Below are positions 7,742 to 18,026 of a stretch of DNA of 36,905 nt, piece after piece (position 1 is the stretch's first letter; every line of letters begins with the position of its first letter). The stretch is taken from assembly GCA_007133495.1 (NCBI GenBank), contig SLMS01000054.1:1-36905 (forward strand), given 5' to 3'. The notes beneath the pieces were generated by a model, which did not search any database, had not been told where the DNA came from, and saw only the letters and a list, made by a program, of their open reading frames with translations. The position numbers were made by a program, and so were the translations under genes. This stretch comes from Candidatus Sumerlaeota bacterium. Lineage in GTDB: Bacteria; Sumerlaeota; Sumerlaeia; SLMS01.

Positions 7742-9511
7742 TTAGCCTTCCGGATCCACCAGCCTCAGTTCGGCGTAGAAGGCGTTGAGGGCATTCTCCA
7801 CGTCACGGTGGGTGGCGCGGGTGTCGCGGTCGCGCGTGGCGGCCACGTAGAACGAACGCTGCGGGCCGAGCTGGGCCCTTGCAACCGTAATGGCCAGCCG
7901 TTCGCCCGAATCGAGCACGCCTTGGTAAGTATTCTCGACGAAATCATGGCCGCGGAACTGGAACTGCTCGGCCTCGGCAGTGACGGCGGGGAGCCCGCGG
8001 CTGATCTCCTGCTCGAGCATAGTCGGTTCCTCCCGCCCCAGCAATTGGGCCAGGGTCAGGCGGGGCGTCTCCTCCACGTAGAAGGCCACCATGATGTCCT
8101 GGTTTCGGTTGACGAAGTGGTACTCCGGCGGCGAGGCGAGCCCGGCGGCAAGGGGACTCAGGTCCACTACCTCGCTCCAAGAATAGGTGGCCCAGCCTTC
8201 CGGCTTTGAGAAGGTGAATCCTTCAGCGGAGGACCCGTGCCGGGCCGGCTGGAAAGAACCCGCCGGAGCCGTGAGCACCGGGCGGATATCTGACAGGTGA
8301 ACGACCAGCATCAAACCCAGAAGCCCGAGAACCAGCACCGCACCGCTCACCAGGTTCCGCGCGATCCCTGGTCCCCCCGCAAGCATCAGCAGGTTCCCCA
8401 GGATGAGCACGACCCCGAAGCCGACAAAAGCCAACCCGATGGCCGGGCCGCTCAGCAGCCCCCCGCCAAGCATCATCGGCATCTGATCGCCAAGGAGCAA
8501 CTGCGCCCCCAGCACGCACGACCCCACACCCCCCACCACAGCCGAAATCAGAGCCACGTATCCCGACCAGCGCGTGGCCGTCAGCAACAACAACCCCACG
8601 ATCGCCACAGGCGTCGCCACGAAGGTGCTCGCATAGAAAGCATCGAGCATGTAACCGGTCAGGCCGATAAGTATGCCGAGAAAAAACCAGACCATCCCAC
8701 CGATCCGCCGGGCGGGGACCGCGAAGTCCGGCTCCGTAAAAGGCATGGGCGGGATCTTCTTGGGCACGCCTTCGGGGCCGATCGCTTCATCCCTGCCCAG
8801 CCCCGCCAACTTGGCAAGGCGCTCCTGCTCGTCCTCCGCAGCGTCCTCCGCCGCCCGCTCCTGAAACGAAGGCGTCAGGAAAAGCCCCGAGTCTTTCCAA
8901 CGGCCGGAATCCGTCTTCTCCTCCGCCGCCCGCTCCTCCCCCTCCTCATCTTCCTCCTTCTTCTGCAGGGCCCGCAGTTCCGCCACGGACATCTGGTGGA
9001 AGGTGGGGTCGGAGAGCGAGCCACGCTCCTGCGTGATCCCCTCCGGCCCGGAGAAAGCACCCGAGTCCTCATCGTCCTCGTCCCCGAACACCCGATTCCA
9101 TTCGCTGGAATCATGCACTTCGGGCGAGTCCACCCCCGAACCGACAGTCACCCTGTATCCCCCGGAAAGCGGCGGAACCGGCGGGGTATCGGGCGGTTCC
9201 GGTGCGCCTGACTGCTGGGCGTCCGCCCCCCTGCTGGAGAGAGGATCGGCCCCGGGAAAGTCCGGTGAACGGTCCGGCGGCGGGTCCGGAAAAGGCGTGG
9301 TGGGGCGCGAGGGGAGAGTCTCTCCCTCGCCCGGCGCCGGCGGCGGTGCTTTGGGCGCACCTCTGGCCAAGCGGCCGCCATGGGGGTGTGATTTCAAGTC
9401 CCCAGGGCCGGGCCGGCGTCCTTCTGGCAGCCCTTCTTCCAGCCAACCGGGAGGCGAAGGAATTCCACCGTCCCCGGGATTCGCTCCCTCCGGCAAATGC
9501 AGCATTCTCAT
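7742..9511 (-). CDS. Uncharacterised membrane protein with acidic, proline-rich N-terminus
   Basis: 589 residues, not recognised as a named family. Residues ~1-250 are low-complexity: many Pro-Pro, Gly and charged residues, with an acidic stretch (K-K-E-E-D-E-E-G-E-E) near 185, so probably disordered and cytoplasmic. Residues ~268-410 hold about five hydrophobic segments typical of membrane helices (for example M-V-W-F-F-L-G-I-L-I-G and V-A-I-V-G-L-L-L-L). The last ~170 residues are soluble with mixed alpha/beta character and begin F-S-K-P-E-G-W-A-T, which recalls PsbP/DcrB-like domains that open with a 'P-x-G-W' phrase; that match is weak. ATG at 9511 is used; another Met lies two codons in. 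It is upstream of rlmN in an apparent two-gene operon. Function cannot be assigned. Confidence 0.7.
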   Translation of the reverse strand: MRMLHLPEGANPGDGGIPSPPGWLEEGLPEGRRPGPGDLKSHPHGGRLARGAPKAPPPAPGEGETLPSRPTTPFPDPPPDRSPDFPGADPLSSRGADAQQSGAPEPPDTPPVPPLSGGYRVTVGSGVDSPEVHDSSEWNRVFGDEDDEDSGAFSGPEGITQERGSLSDPTFHQMSVAELRALQKKEEDEEGEERAAEEKTDSGRWKDSGLFLTPSFQERAAEDAAEDEQERLAKLAGLGRDEAIGPEGVPKKIPPMPFTEPDFAVPARRIGGMVWFFLGILIGLTGYMLDAFYASTFVATPVAIVGLLLLTATRWSGYVALISAVVGGVGSCVLGAQLLLGDQMPMMLGGGLLSGPAIGLAFVGFGVVLILGNLLMLAGGPGIARNLVSGAVLVLGLLGLMLVVHLSDIRPVLTAPAGSFQPARHGSSAEGFTFSKPEGWATYSWSEVVDLSPLAAGLASPPEYHFVNRNQDIMVAFYVEETPRLTLAQLLGREEPTMLEQEISRGLPAVTAEAEQFQFRGHDFVENTYQGVLDSGERLAITVARAQLGPQRSFYVAATRDRDTRATHRDVENALNAFYAELRLVDPEG

Positions 9512-9706
9512 GATATCAAATGTCGCGGGACTGATCGCCGGCCGCTCTGGCTCCTCATCGTATCGTCCTCGTTACCGGCCTGAAACAAATAGGCATCCTG
9601 AGTGCTGACCCCCACAAGTGAAAAGGAAGGTAAGGGAATACTTGCTCATTTTTCAGTGAAACACCTGAGGTCAGGCGCGTCAACCCCTACTTGCGCTTTT
9701 TCAACA

Positions 9707-9744
9707 AATGTGCATGAATGTGCAGTTTTCGATTGAAACCAATC
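9707..9744 (+). promoter_or_regulatory. Operator-like repeats upstream of the deoR-type gene
   Basis: AATGTGCA occurs twice, at 9707-9714 and 9717-9724, exactly one helical turn (10 bp) apart. Directly after it TTTC-GATT-GAAA (9727-9738) is an inverted repeat of the type bound by DeoR-family repressors, overlapped by GATTG/CAATC (9731-9735 with 9740-9744). The cluster lies 53-90 nt before the repressor's GTG, in a 285-bp divergent spacer (9512-9796) that holds no gene. It fits an autoregulatory operator. A possible -35 (TTGCGC at 9691) lies just upstream, but no good -10 was found. The binding assignment is inferred from position and symmetry. Confidence 0.45.
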
Positions 9745-9796
9745 AACTCTGTGCGGATTTCTTTCATCACTTCTGCGGCAAGAACGGAACCGCGCC

Positions 9797-10594
9797 GTGT
9801 CCCTCCTTAGCCAGCAGCGCCGCCAGCGTATCCTCGCCACGGTCCTTGAGCGCGGCCAGGCAACCGTCAAGGACCTCGCAAGGGACATGGCCGTCTCCGA
9901 GGCCACCGTCCGCCGCGACCTGCGCGGGCTGGCCGATGGCGGCGAGGTGGAGCTGGTTTACGGCGGAGCCACCCTGCCCCGCACTTCCGACTTCTCTTTC
10001 CGCTCCAAAGCCCAGCGCAACGTCGAGTCCAAGCGCATCATCGGCAAGCTGGCTGCCGCCCTGGTCGCCGCCGGGGAGACGGTCTTCCTCGATTCGGGCA
10101 CGACCGCCTTCGCCATGGCGCCCCACCTCAAGCGCCAGCGCGCCCTTTCGGTCATCGTCAATTCCGCCCGTCTGGCTGCCGAACTCGGCACCGGCAACGG
10201 TGACCCGGAGCTGATCCTCCTCGGCGGCCGCTTCCGCGCCGACACCATGGACACCATCGGGCCGCTGGCCCTTGCAACGCTCGAACAGTTGCGCGGCTTC
10301 CGCCTTTTTCTCGGGGCGGACGGGCTCAGCACCGAGTTCGGCGTCACCGCCGCCGACATGGAAAGCGCCCACCTTTATCGCCTCGCCATCCGCAACGCGC
10401 GGGAGACCATCCTGCTCGTGGACCACAGCAAGTTCCTCTCTCCCTCTCTTGTCAGAATCTGCGGCTTCGAGAGTCTTTCGCGGATTGTGACCGACCGGGC
10501 GCCCTCGCCCGATTGGCTGGAATTCCTGAACGAGCAGGGCATCGGACTGCTCCATCCCGGCAGTGAACCGTCAACATCCACAAAGGAGAACTAG
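9797..10594 (+). CDS. DeoR-family transcriptional regulator
   Basis: 265 residues from GTG at 9797. N-terminal winged helix-turn-helix (residues ~6-58: R-R-Q-R-I-L, then V-K-D-L-A-R, then V-S-E-A-T-V-R-R-D-L) is the DeoR signature. The C-terminal domain (~75-250) is the sugar-phosphate isomerase-like DeoR sensor, with F-L-D-S-G-T-T, G-A-D-G-L-S and V-D-H-S-K-F. Family members usually repress sugar or sugar-acid catabolic genes and release DNA on binding a phosphorylated intermediate. It ends 3 nt before the fused E1 enzyme, so it almost certainly controls that gene and itself through the repeats at 9707-9744. The inducer is unknown; the partner suggests a metabolite leading to a 2-oxo acid. 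Confidence 0.9.
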   Translation: MSLLSQQRRQRILATVLERGQATVKDLARDMAVSEATVRRDLRGLADGGEVELVYGGATLPRTSDFSFRSKAQRNVESKRIIGKLAAALVAAGETVFLDSGTTAFAMAPHLKRQRALSVIVNSARLAAELGTGNGDPELILLGGRFRADTMDTIGPLALATLEQLRGFRLFLGADGLSTEFGVTAADMESAHLYRLAIRNARETILLVDHSKFLSPSLVRICGFESLSRIVTDRAPSPDWLEFLNEQGIGLLHPGSEPSTSTKEN

Positions 10595-10597
10595 GAA

Positions 10598-13078
<2,481 letters not shown>

Positions 13079-13087
13079 CCCGGCAGG

Positions 13088-13101
13088 CCGGACCGTTCCG
13101 G
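13088..13101. terminator. Weak hairpin in the convergent gap after the E1 gene
   Basis: CCGGA (13088-13092), CCGT loop, TCCGG (13097-13101), followed by GGCGGATCTATTTT. The short stem plus T-rich tail could end the E1 transcript; it sits in the 30-bp gap before the convergent acetyltransferase gene. Confidence 0.35.
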
Positions 13102-13108
13102 GGCGGAT

Positions 13109-13672
13109 CTATTTTCCGCTCAGGGCCTGCTTCTCCCGCCACTCCTCCTCAAGGATGCCCATGACGAGGAAATTGCAGTACTCCCCGTTGTGCTTCATCG
13201 CCTCACGCAGCAGCCCCTCGCGCCGGAACCCGGCCCGCTCGTAACACCCGATTCCGGCCGCGTTGCCCTCCCACACATGGAGCTGCACCCGGTGCAGGTT
13301 CAATACATCAAACCCGTAGTGCAGCATCAGCCCGGTGGTTTCGCGGGCATAGCCCTGCCCCCACGATTCAGGATCGGCAAGGCAGATGGAATAGACGGCC
13401 GCGCGGCTCACCAGATCGACCCGGTGGTAAGCGGTTACCCCGACCGCGCCCCGGTCCGACTTCCGGCACACCGCAAAGGGGATATAGTCCGACCCCGGCT
13501 TGTAGAGCCCGGCGATGACCTCCCGCTGTCGTTCGATCGAAACCGGCGTGTGGGTGAAGAAGGAGTGGCGCACCTGCGGGTCGTTGTTGCTCGCGGCGAG
13601 CATCGGCGCGTCGTCCGGCTCGATCGCCCTCAGGAAAAGCCTCTCACCCTCCAGAAACAGATCGCGGATCAT
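13109..13672 (-). CDS. GNAT-family N-acetyltransferase (RimJ/RimL-like)
   Basis: 187 residues. The ATG at 13672 is chosen because AGGAGG lies 8 nt upstream; the frame is open farther but that part has no homology. The fold order is that of GNAT acyltransferases: L-F-L-R-A-I-E-P-D-D at the start, the core strand A-V-Y-S-I-C-L-A-D-P, the acetyl-CoA pyrophosphate loop W-G-Q-G-Y-A-R-E-T (Q-x-x-G-x-A type), and the late segment H-V-W-E-G-N-A-A-G-I-G-C-Y-E-R-A-G-F-R-R-E-G, which is typical of the RimJ/RimL/SpeG branch. It transfers acetyl from acetyl-CoA to an amine, commonly a protein N-terminus, polyamine or antibiotic; the substrate cannot be told. Convergent to the E1 gene and divergent from the SpoIID-like gene. 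Confidence 0.9.
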   Translation of the reverse strand: MIRDLFLEGERLFLRAIEPDDAPMLAASNNDPQVRHSFFTHTPVSIERQREVIAGLYKPGSDYIPFAVCRKSDRGAVGVTAYHRVDLVSRAAVYSICLADPESWGQGYARETTGLMLHYGFDVLNLHRVQLHVWEGNAAGIGCYERAGFRREGLLREAMKHNGEYCNFLVMGILEEEWREKQALSGK

Positions 13673-13723
13673 GGCGGACACCTCCTCGGCAGTGCTCCAA
13701 AGGAGAACACCTCCGCGCCCCGT

Positions 13724-13760
13724 GGCAAGAGAAGGCTGCGGTGGTAAGACCGCTCTTGCC
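13724..13760. promoter_or_regulatory. Perfect 8-bp inverted repeat between divergent genes
   Basis: GGCAAGAG (13724-13731) and CTCTTGCC (13753-13760) are exact complements; inside them CGGT/ACCG extends the pairing. It sits in the 151-bp spacer between the GNAT start (13672) and the SpoIID-like start (13824). Position suggests an operator or a leader structure; no regulator is known. Just before the SpoIID-like ATG, GGGAGG-G-CCTCCC also folds back on its own Shine-Dalgarno sequence. Confidence 0.35.
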
Positions 13761-13823
13761 CCGCCCTCCCCCTCCTTCTGAGCCTGATTCCCTGAAGCGC
13801 ACCTGAAAAGGGGAGGGCCTCCC

Positions 13824-15176
13824 ATGCGTCTGTTCGCACTCGTTCTCACCACGATCGCCGCGGTGGCGCTCACCGCCTGTGCCCCGCCGCCCACAATCGA
13901 CCCCGTCGCGGAAGCCACCGAACCCGAGGAGCCGATGGTCCGCATCCGCATCATCTATACGCTGGACGCCATCGACGCCTGGACCGCCGGCGCCTACACC
14001 GTCTCCGCCGCCGAAGCCTCACCCGCCGGCATGGACCTCCCCGACGGCAGCGAAATCAGCCTCGCCGTGGACGGCGACAACGTCGTCCTCGCCGCCGGCG
14101 GCAACGAACTCCTCCGCGCCCCGCAGATCGACTTCGACCCCGAGGACGACGCCACCATGATGCACATAGAGGCCGTCCCCTACGGCATCGGCTGGTGGTG
14201 GGAAGGCGTTGAGGACCGCTCCTACATTGGCCCCATCCGCTCGTTCGTCAACGACCAGGGCCTGCTCGACGTGGTGGTGACGCTCCCGCTTGAGGAGTAC
14301 CTGCGCGGTGTCATCCCCCAGGAAATCGGTGCCGACAGCCCGGAGGAGGCCCTCAAGGCCCAGGCCATCGCCGCCCGCAGCGACACCATCATCGCCCTGC
14401 GCACCGGCAAGTACGAAGGCCCCGGCTACGACATCTGCGCCGACGTCGAATGCCAGGTGTACGGCGGAGCCGGCAAACACGCCCCCGGCACCGACGCCGC
14501 AATCGAGGCCACCCGCGGACTCGTCCTCACCTACCAGGGTGAGCCCTTCTCCGGCTTCTACGCCTCCAACTGCGGCGGCCACTCCGAAGACATCCAGAAC
14601 GTCTGGCCCACCCGCTCGGCCAACGGCGAGCCCTACTGGAGCGGGTATTTCGACGCGCCCGAGCCCTTCGACTACGACCTGCGCAACGAAGACGACCTCC
14701 GCCGCTGGCTCGAGGCCAACCCCGACGTCTATTGCAACCCCGCCGTCCACGACCCCTACCCCCAGTGGGCCGCGCAGAACTTCCGCTGGGAGCGCGAATT
14801 CACCGCCGAGGAAATGGCTGAACACGCCGCAAGCCAGCAGGACATCGGCCGGGTCCTCAGCATCGAAGCCGTCGAGCGCGGCGTCTCCGGCCGAGCCCAC
14901 CTTGTCCGTTTCACCGGCGAGGACGGCGAGTTCGAAATCGGCCCCGAGCTGCCCATCCGCCAAGTCTGGACCCCGCCGCTGCGCAGCGCCGCCTTCGTCG
15001 TGGATACCGAGGACGACCCCGACGGCGTGCCTGAACGCTTCATCATCAGCGGGGGCGGCTGGGGGCACGGCGTGGGCATGTGCCAGACCGGCGCCATCGT
15101 CCGCGCCTACCAGGGCCAGGACTACCGCCAGATTCTCTCCGCCTACTACCGCGAATCGGACGTGGCGCATTACTGA
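13824..15176 (+). CDS. SpoIID/LytB-domain lipoprotein, putative peptidoglycan lytic enzyme
   Basis: 450 residues. Lipoprotein signal with lipobox L-T-A-C (Cys19), so anchored in an envelope membrane. The SpoIID domain is clear: L-E-E-Y-L-R-G-V-I-P-Q-E-I (Glu167 in the position of the catalytic Glu of Bacillus SpoIID), E-A-L-K-A-Q-A-I-A-A-R-S, the S-N-C-G-G-H-S-E-D-I-Q-N-V-W segment, and the C-terminal G-G-G-W-G-H-G-V-G-M-C-Q-T-G-A motif. SpoIID is a lytic transglycosylase acting on glycan strands lacking stem peptides; homologues (including LytB) occur in non-sporulating bacteria. Residues ~25-145 form a separate N-terminal domain. The next gene encodes a PBP4-type enzyme 143 nt downstream, so a shared role in wall turnover is likely. 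Sporulation is not implied. Confidence 0.9.
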   Translation: MRLFALVLTTIAAVALTACAPPPTIDPVAEATEPEEPMVRIRIIYTLDAIDAWTAGAYTVSAAEASPAGMDLPDGSEISLAVDGDNVVLAAGGNELLRAPQIDFDPEDDATMMHIEAVPYGIGWWWEGVEDRSYIGPIRSFVNDQGLLDVVVTLPLEEYLRGVIPQEIGADSPEEALKAQAIAARSDTIIALRTGKYEGPGYDICADVECQVYGGAGKHAPGTDAAIEATRGLVLTYQGEPFSGFYASNCGGHSEDIQNVWPTRSANGEPYWSGYFDAPEPFDYDLRNEDDLRRWLEANPDVYCNPAVHDPYPQWAAQNFRWEREFTAEEMAEHAASQQDIGRVLSIEAVERGVSGRAHLVRFTGEDGEFEIGPELPIRQVWTPPLRSAAFVVDTEDDPDGVPERFIISGGGWGHGVGMCQTGAIVRAYQGQDYRQILSAYYRESDVAHY

Positions 15177-15213
15177 GGCCCGGCCGGCCGGAAGGTCTTG
15201 AACAAGTCACCGT

Positions 15214-15256
15214 CTCCCGCTCCCCCCTGTTGACAGGCGGGGGGCGGGGGCGGGAG
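15214..15256 (+). other. Long G/C hairpin between SpoIID-like and PBP4 genes
   Basis: CTCCCGC (15214-15220) pairs with GCGGGAG (15250-15256), and the inner CCCCCC-TGT pairs with ACA-GG-GGGGGG around a two-base loop, with a small bulge between the two stems. There is no T-run downstream, so it is more likely an mRNA structure (attenuator or stabiliser) than a simple terminator. It lies about 65 nt before the PBP4 start, for which no clear Shine-Dalgarno site is seen. Confidence 0.4.
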
Positions 15257-15319
15257 TCTCCCCGCCGCTCCCGGCTTCATGCCGCGGACGGTCAAGTCTC
15301 CGGCCGGGTATTGCTTTCC

Positions 15320-16864
15320 ATGCGCCTTTGGGCACTCATCACCGCGTTTCTGCTCGCCGTGGCACCACTGCACGCCCAGACCCAGGTTCCCTACACGGAC
15401 CAGAACCCCGTGGCGGCGGATCCGCTCACCCGCGAAATCGTCGAAGCCTTCCGCGCGGCCGAACTCGGCGAGGCCGCCCGCCTTGCCGTACACGTGATCA
15501 ACCCGCAGACCGGCCAGACCTGGATTCAGATAAACCCCCACGCGCCGCTCCGGCCCGCCTCCGTGCTCAAGCTGGTCACCTCCGCCGCGGCGCTGGACAT
15601 ACTCGGCTCCGACCGCCGGTTCGTCACCACCATAGAAGCCACCGGTCCCGTCGTGGACGGCGTCCTCCACGGCGACTTGCTCATCCGCGGTGGCGGCGAC
15701 CCGAGCCTGGGGCCGCGCTTTCACGACAGGCCGAACAACATAACCGGCGTGCTTCGGGACTGGGCGCGCGAGTTGCGCTCGCAGGGTATCCGCTCCATCA
15801 CCGGAAACATTGTCGGCGACGGCAGCCGCTACGCCAACGAGCCGCACGCCATCGGCTGGGAGCCGCTCGAATTCGGCGAGTGGTACTCCGCCGAGGTCAG
15901 CGCCCTCACGTTCAACGACAACGCGGTGGACATCCTCTGGCGCGGAGGCCGCAGCACGGGGTCGCGCGCCAGCTATACGCTGCGGCCGGACACCGACTAC
16001 GTCACCATTGCCAGCGCCGTCCGCACCAGCCCCGCCAGCCGCACGGACACCCGCATAAGGCATTTCCGCTTCCGCGACAGCAACGAAATCCGCGCCCGCG
16101 GATCCATCCCCCCCGGCGAGCGCGCCTACCGCTTCGCAGCCATCCACGACCCCCCGCGCTATACGGCCCACCTGCTCAAGCACGAGCTGGAGCGCCGTGG
16201 TATAGACGTGCGCGGGTCCGCGCTGAACGCCCGCCACCTGGATATCGGCAGCCCCGCCGCAAACGGAGGGACGGAGAACGCGGAAGAGCCCTCCTTCGAC
16301 GTGCTCCTGCGCCATGAATCACCGCCGCTTCGCGAGTTCCTCCCGATACTCCTCGGCGACAGCCACAACCTGTACGCGGAAATCCTCCTGCGCGAAATCG
16401 CCCTCGAAATGGGCAGGGAGGCCACCTTCCTCGAAGGTGCGAACGCCGTCACGCAATGGCTCCGCCGGCAAGACCTCAACTACCCGGGGTTCACCATGGT
16501 GGACGGAAGCGGCCTCTCCCCCCTTACCCGCATGCCCGCACGGGTCGGCGCGCGCCTCCTGCGCGATATACACCGGGGCGAGCACGCCGAAGCCATCCGC
16601 GAAGCCCTCCCCATGCCCGGAACACGCTCCCTGCAGACCCGCTTCCAGGACGGGGAGTTCGCACCACTCCACGACAACCTCCGCGCCAAGACAGGATTTA
16701 TAGACGGCACCCACACCATGGCCGGATATCTCCAAAATCACGAAGGCACCACCTACGCCTTTGTCATCATGCTCAATGATTACGACCTTGCCCTCTCCCT
16801 GGAAGCACGGGCACTGCTCGACCGCATCGTCCTCAAGATATACGAATCCGGCTACCTTCCCTGA
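15320..16864 (+). CDS. dacB: D-alanyl-D-alanine carboxypeptidase/endopeptidase, PBP4 family
   Basis: 514 residues from ATG at 15320, chosen because it begins a clean signal peptide (M-R-L-W-A-L-I-T-A-F-L-L-A-V-A-P-L-H-A|Q). Three penicillin-binding motifs are present: S-x-x-K (Ser81-V-L-Lys84), S-x-N (Ser348-H-Asn350) and K-T-G (457-459). The long insertion between the first two motifs and G-G-G-D-P-S-L are typical of class C, PBP4-type enzymes, which trim terminal D-Ala and cut peptide cross-links in the periplasm. Length fits the family (about 480-520). The upstream gene is a putative lytic transglycosylase and the next gene starts inside its stop codon (TGATG), so a wall/envelope operon is likely. 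The start lacks a strong ribosome-binding site; a TTG three codons upstream is an alternative. Confidence 0.93.
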   Translation: MRLWALITAFLLAVAPLHAQTQVPYTDQNPVAADPLTREIVEAFRAAELGEAARLAVHVINPQTGQTWIQINPHAPLRPASVLKLVTSAAALDILGSDRRFVTTIEATGPVVDGVLHGDLLIRGGGDPSLGPRFHDRPNNITGVLRDWARELRSQGIRSITGNIVGDGSRYANEPHAIGWEPLEFGEWYSAEVSALTFNDNAVDILWRGGRSTGSRASYTLRPDTDYVTIASAVRTSPASRTDTRIRHFRFRDSNEIRARGSIPPGERAYRFAAIHDPPRYTAHLLKHELERRGIDVRGSALNARHLDIGSPAANGGTENAEEPSFDVLLRHESPPLREFLPILLGDSHNLYAEILLREIALEMGREATFLEGANAVTQWLRRQDLNYPGFTMVDGSGLSPLTRMPARVGARLLRDIHRGEHAEAIREALPMPGTRSLQTRFQDGEFAPLHDNLRAKTGFIDGTHTMAGYLQNHEGTTYAFVIMLNDYDLALSLEARALLDRIVLKIYESGYLP

Positions 16865-18006
16865 TGGACGAAGAGCCCGCCGGCAGGCGCCTCCACGTCG
16901 TCCACGTCTATAAGGATTATTGGCCGCCCGTCCTTGGCGGAATCGAGCGTTCCATCCACTGGATGGTGGAGGGGCTCGCGGACCGGTTCGATTTCACCGT
17001 GCTCGTCAACTCCAGGGAGCGCCGCACGCGCGAGCGCCGCGAGGGGGCGGCCCGTGTCATCGAGGTGGGGGAGTGGGGCCGCGCACTCTCCGCGCCCCTT
17101 TCCCCGCGATTTCCTCTCGAAATGAAAAAGCTCCGGCCGGATATTTGGCATTTTCATATACCCAACCCCACCGGGGACGTGTCCTTCCTGCTTGCGCGCC
17201 CTCCCGGCCGGGTGGTGGCCACCTACCACAGCGACGTCGTGCGGCAGCGCTGGGCCATGCGTCTATACGGCCCGTGCCTGCGTGCCTTCCTGCGTCGGTG
17301 CGACACGATCATGCCCACCTCGCCGCGCCTTGCGGAAAACTCCGAATTCCTCCGCCCTGTCGCGGAAAAATGCCGGCCCGTTCCGCTCGGGATGCCGCTC
17401 GCCCCTTACGCGCGGACGGTGGAGAGCGCTCACGCCGCCCGCGAAGTGAAGCGCCGCTACAAGGGGTTTCCACTTCTCGTTTTTGTCGGCATCCTGCGGT
17501 ATTACAAGGGCCTCCAGTTTCTCATCTCGGCGATGCGTGCGATCGAGCACGCACGGCTCGCGATTATCGGGGACGGGCCGGAGGGCGAAAAGCTGAAGCG
17601 CCTGGCCGGAGAGCTTGGCGTGGCGGACCGTATAGACTTTACCGGCAGGCTGCCGGACGCCGGCGTCGTCGCACACCTTCAGGCGGCGGACGTGTTCGTC
17701 CTGCCCTCACACCTTCCGGGCGAGGCGCTTGGCCTCTCGCAAATAGAGGCTATGGCCTGCGGCATCCCCGTCGTCTGTACGGACCTGCCGACGGGCGTGC
17801 CCTTCGTCAACCGCGACGGGGAGACCGGCTTCGTGGTCCCGCCCGGTGATGACGAGGCGCTCGCGGCCGCCATCTCGAAATTGCTCGCCGATCAGAACCT
17901 CCGCTTCCTCATGGGCGAAGCGGCCCTGCGCCGCGCCCACGAGGTGTTCAGCCAGGAAGCCATGTGCAACGCACTCGCCGGTGTCTATACATCGGTGCAG
18001 GGCTGA
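16864..18006 (+). CDS. GT4-family glycosyltransferase
   Basis: 380 residues, ATG overlapping the PBP4 stop by one base, so translationally coupled. GT-B fold: N-terminal domain with P-P-V-L-G-G-I-E-R-S (glycine-rich acceptor loop) and A-T-Y-H-S-D-V-V; C-terminal donor domain with F-V-G-I-L-R-Y-Y-K-G-L, I-I-G-D-G-P-E and the E-x7-E motif in G-E-A-L-G-L-S-Q-I-E-A-M-A-C-G-I-P-V-V. Retaining GT4 enzymes move a sugar from a nucleotide donor to lipid-linked or surface glycan acceptors at the cytoplasmic face of the membrane. The acceptor is not predictable. Context (PBP4, then O-antigen-ligase-like and GT39-like genes elsewhere in the window) favours envelope polysaccharide. Confidence 0.92.
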   Translation: MDEEPAGRRLHVVHVYKDYWPPVLGGIERSIHWMVEGLADRFDFTVLVNSRERRTRERREGAARVIEVGEWGRALSAPLSPRFPLEMKKLRPDIWHFHIPNPTGDVSFLLARPPGRVVATYHSDVVRQRWAMRLYGPCLRAFLRRCDTIMPTSPRLAENSEFLRPVAEKCRPVPLGMPLAPYARTVESAHAAREVKRRYKGFPLLVFVGILRYYKGLQFLISAMRAIEHARLAIIGDGPEGEKLKRLAGELGVADRIDFTGRLPDAGVVAHLQAADVFVLPSHLPGEALGLSQIEAMACGIPVVCTDLPTGVPFVNRDGETGFVVPPGDDEALAAAISKLLADQNLRFLMGEAALRRAHEVFSQEAMCNALAGVYTSVQG

Positions 18007-18026
18007 GCCGTTCCGCGCCCACAGGG

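Noticed and set aside
9003-9608. A 201-codon open frame opposite the acidic membrane-protein gene
   Set aside because: It is the antisense shadow of the Pro/Gly/Ser-rich region and would overlap the real gene entirely.
13824-15176. SpoIID domain as evidence for endospore formation
   Set aside because: The protein is a lipoprotein in a Gram-negative-type context with no other sporulation gene; SpoIID/LytB domains occur in many non-sporulating bacteria.
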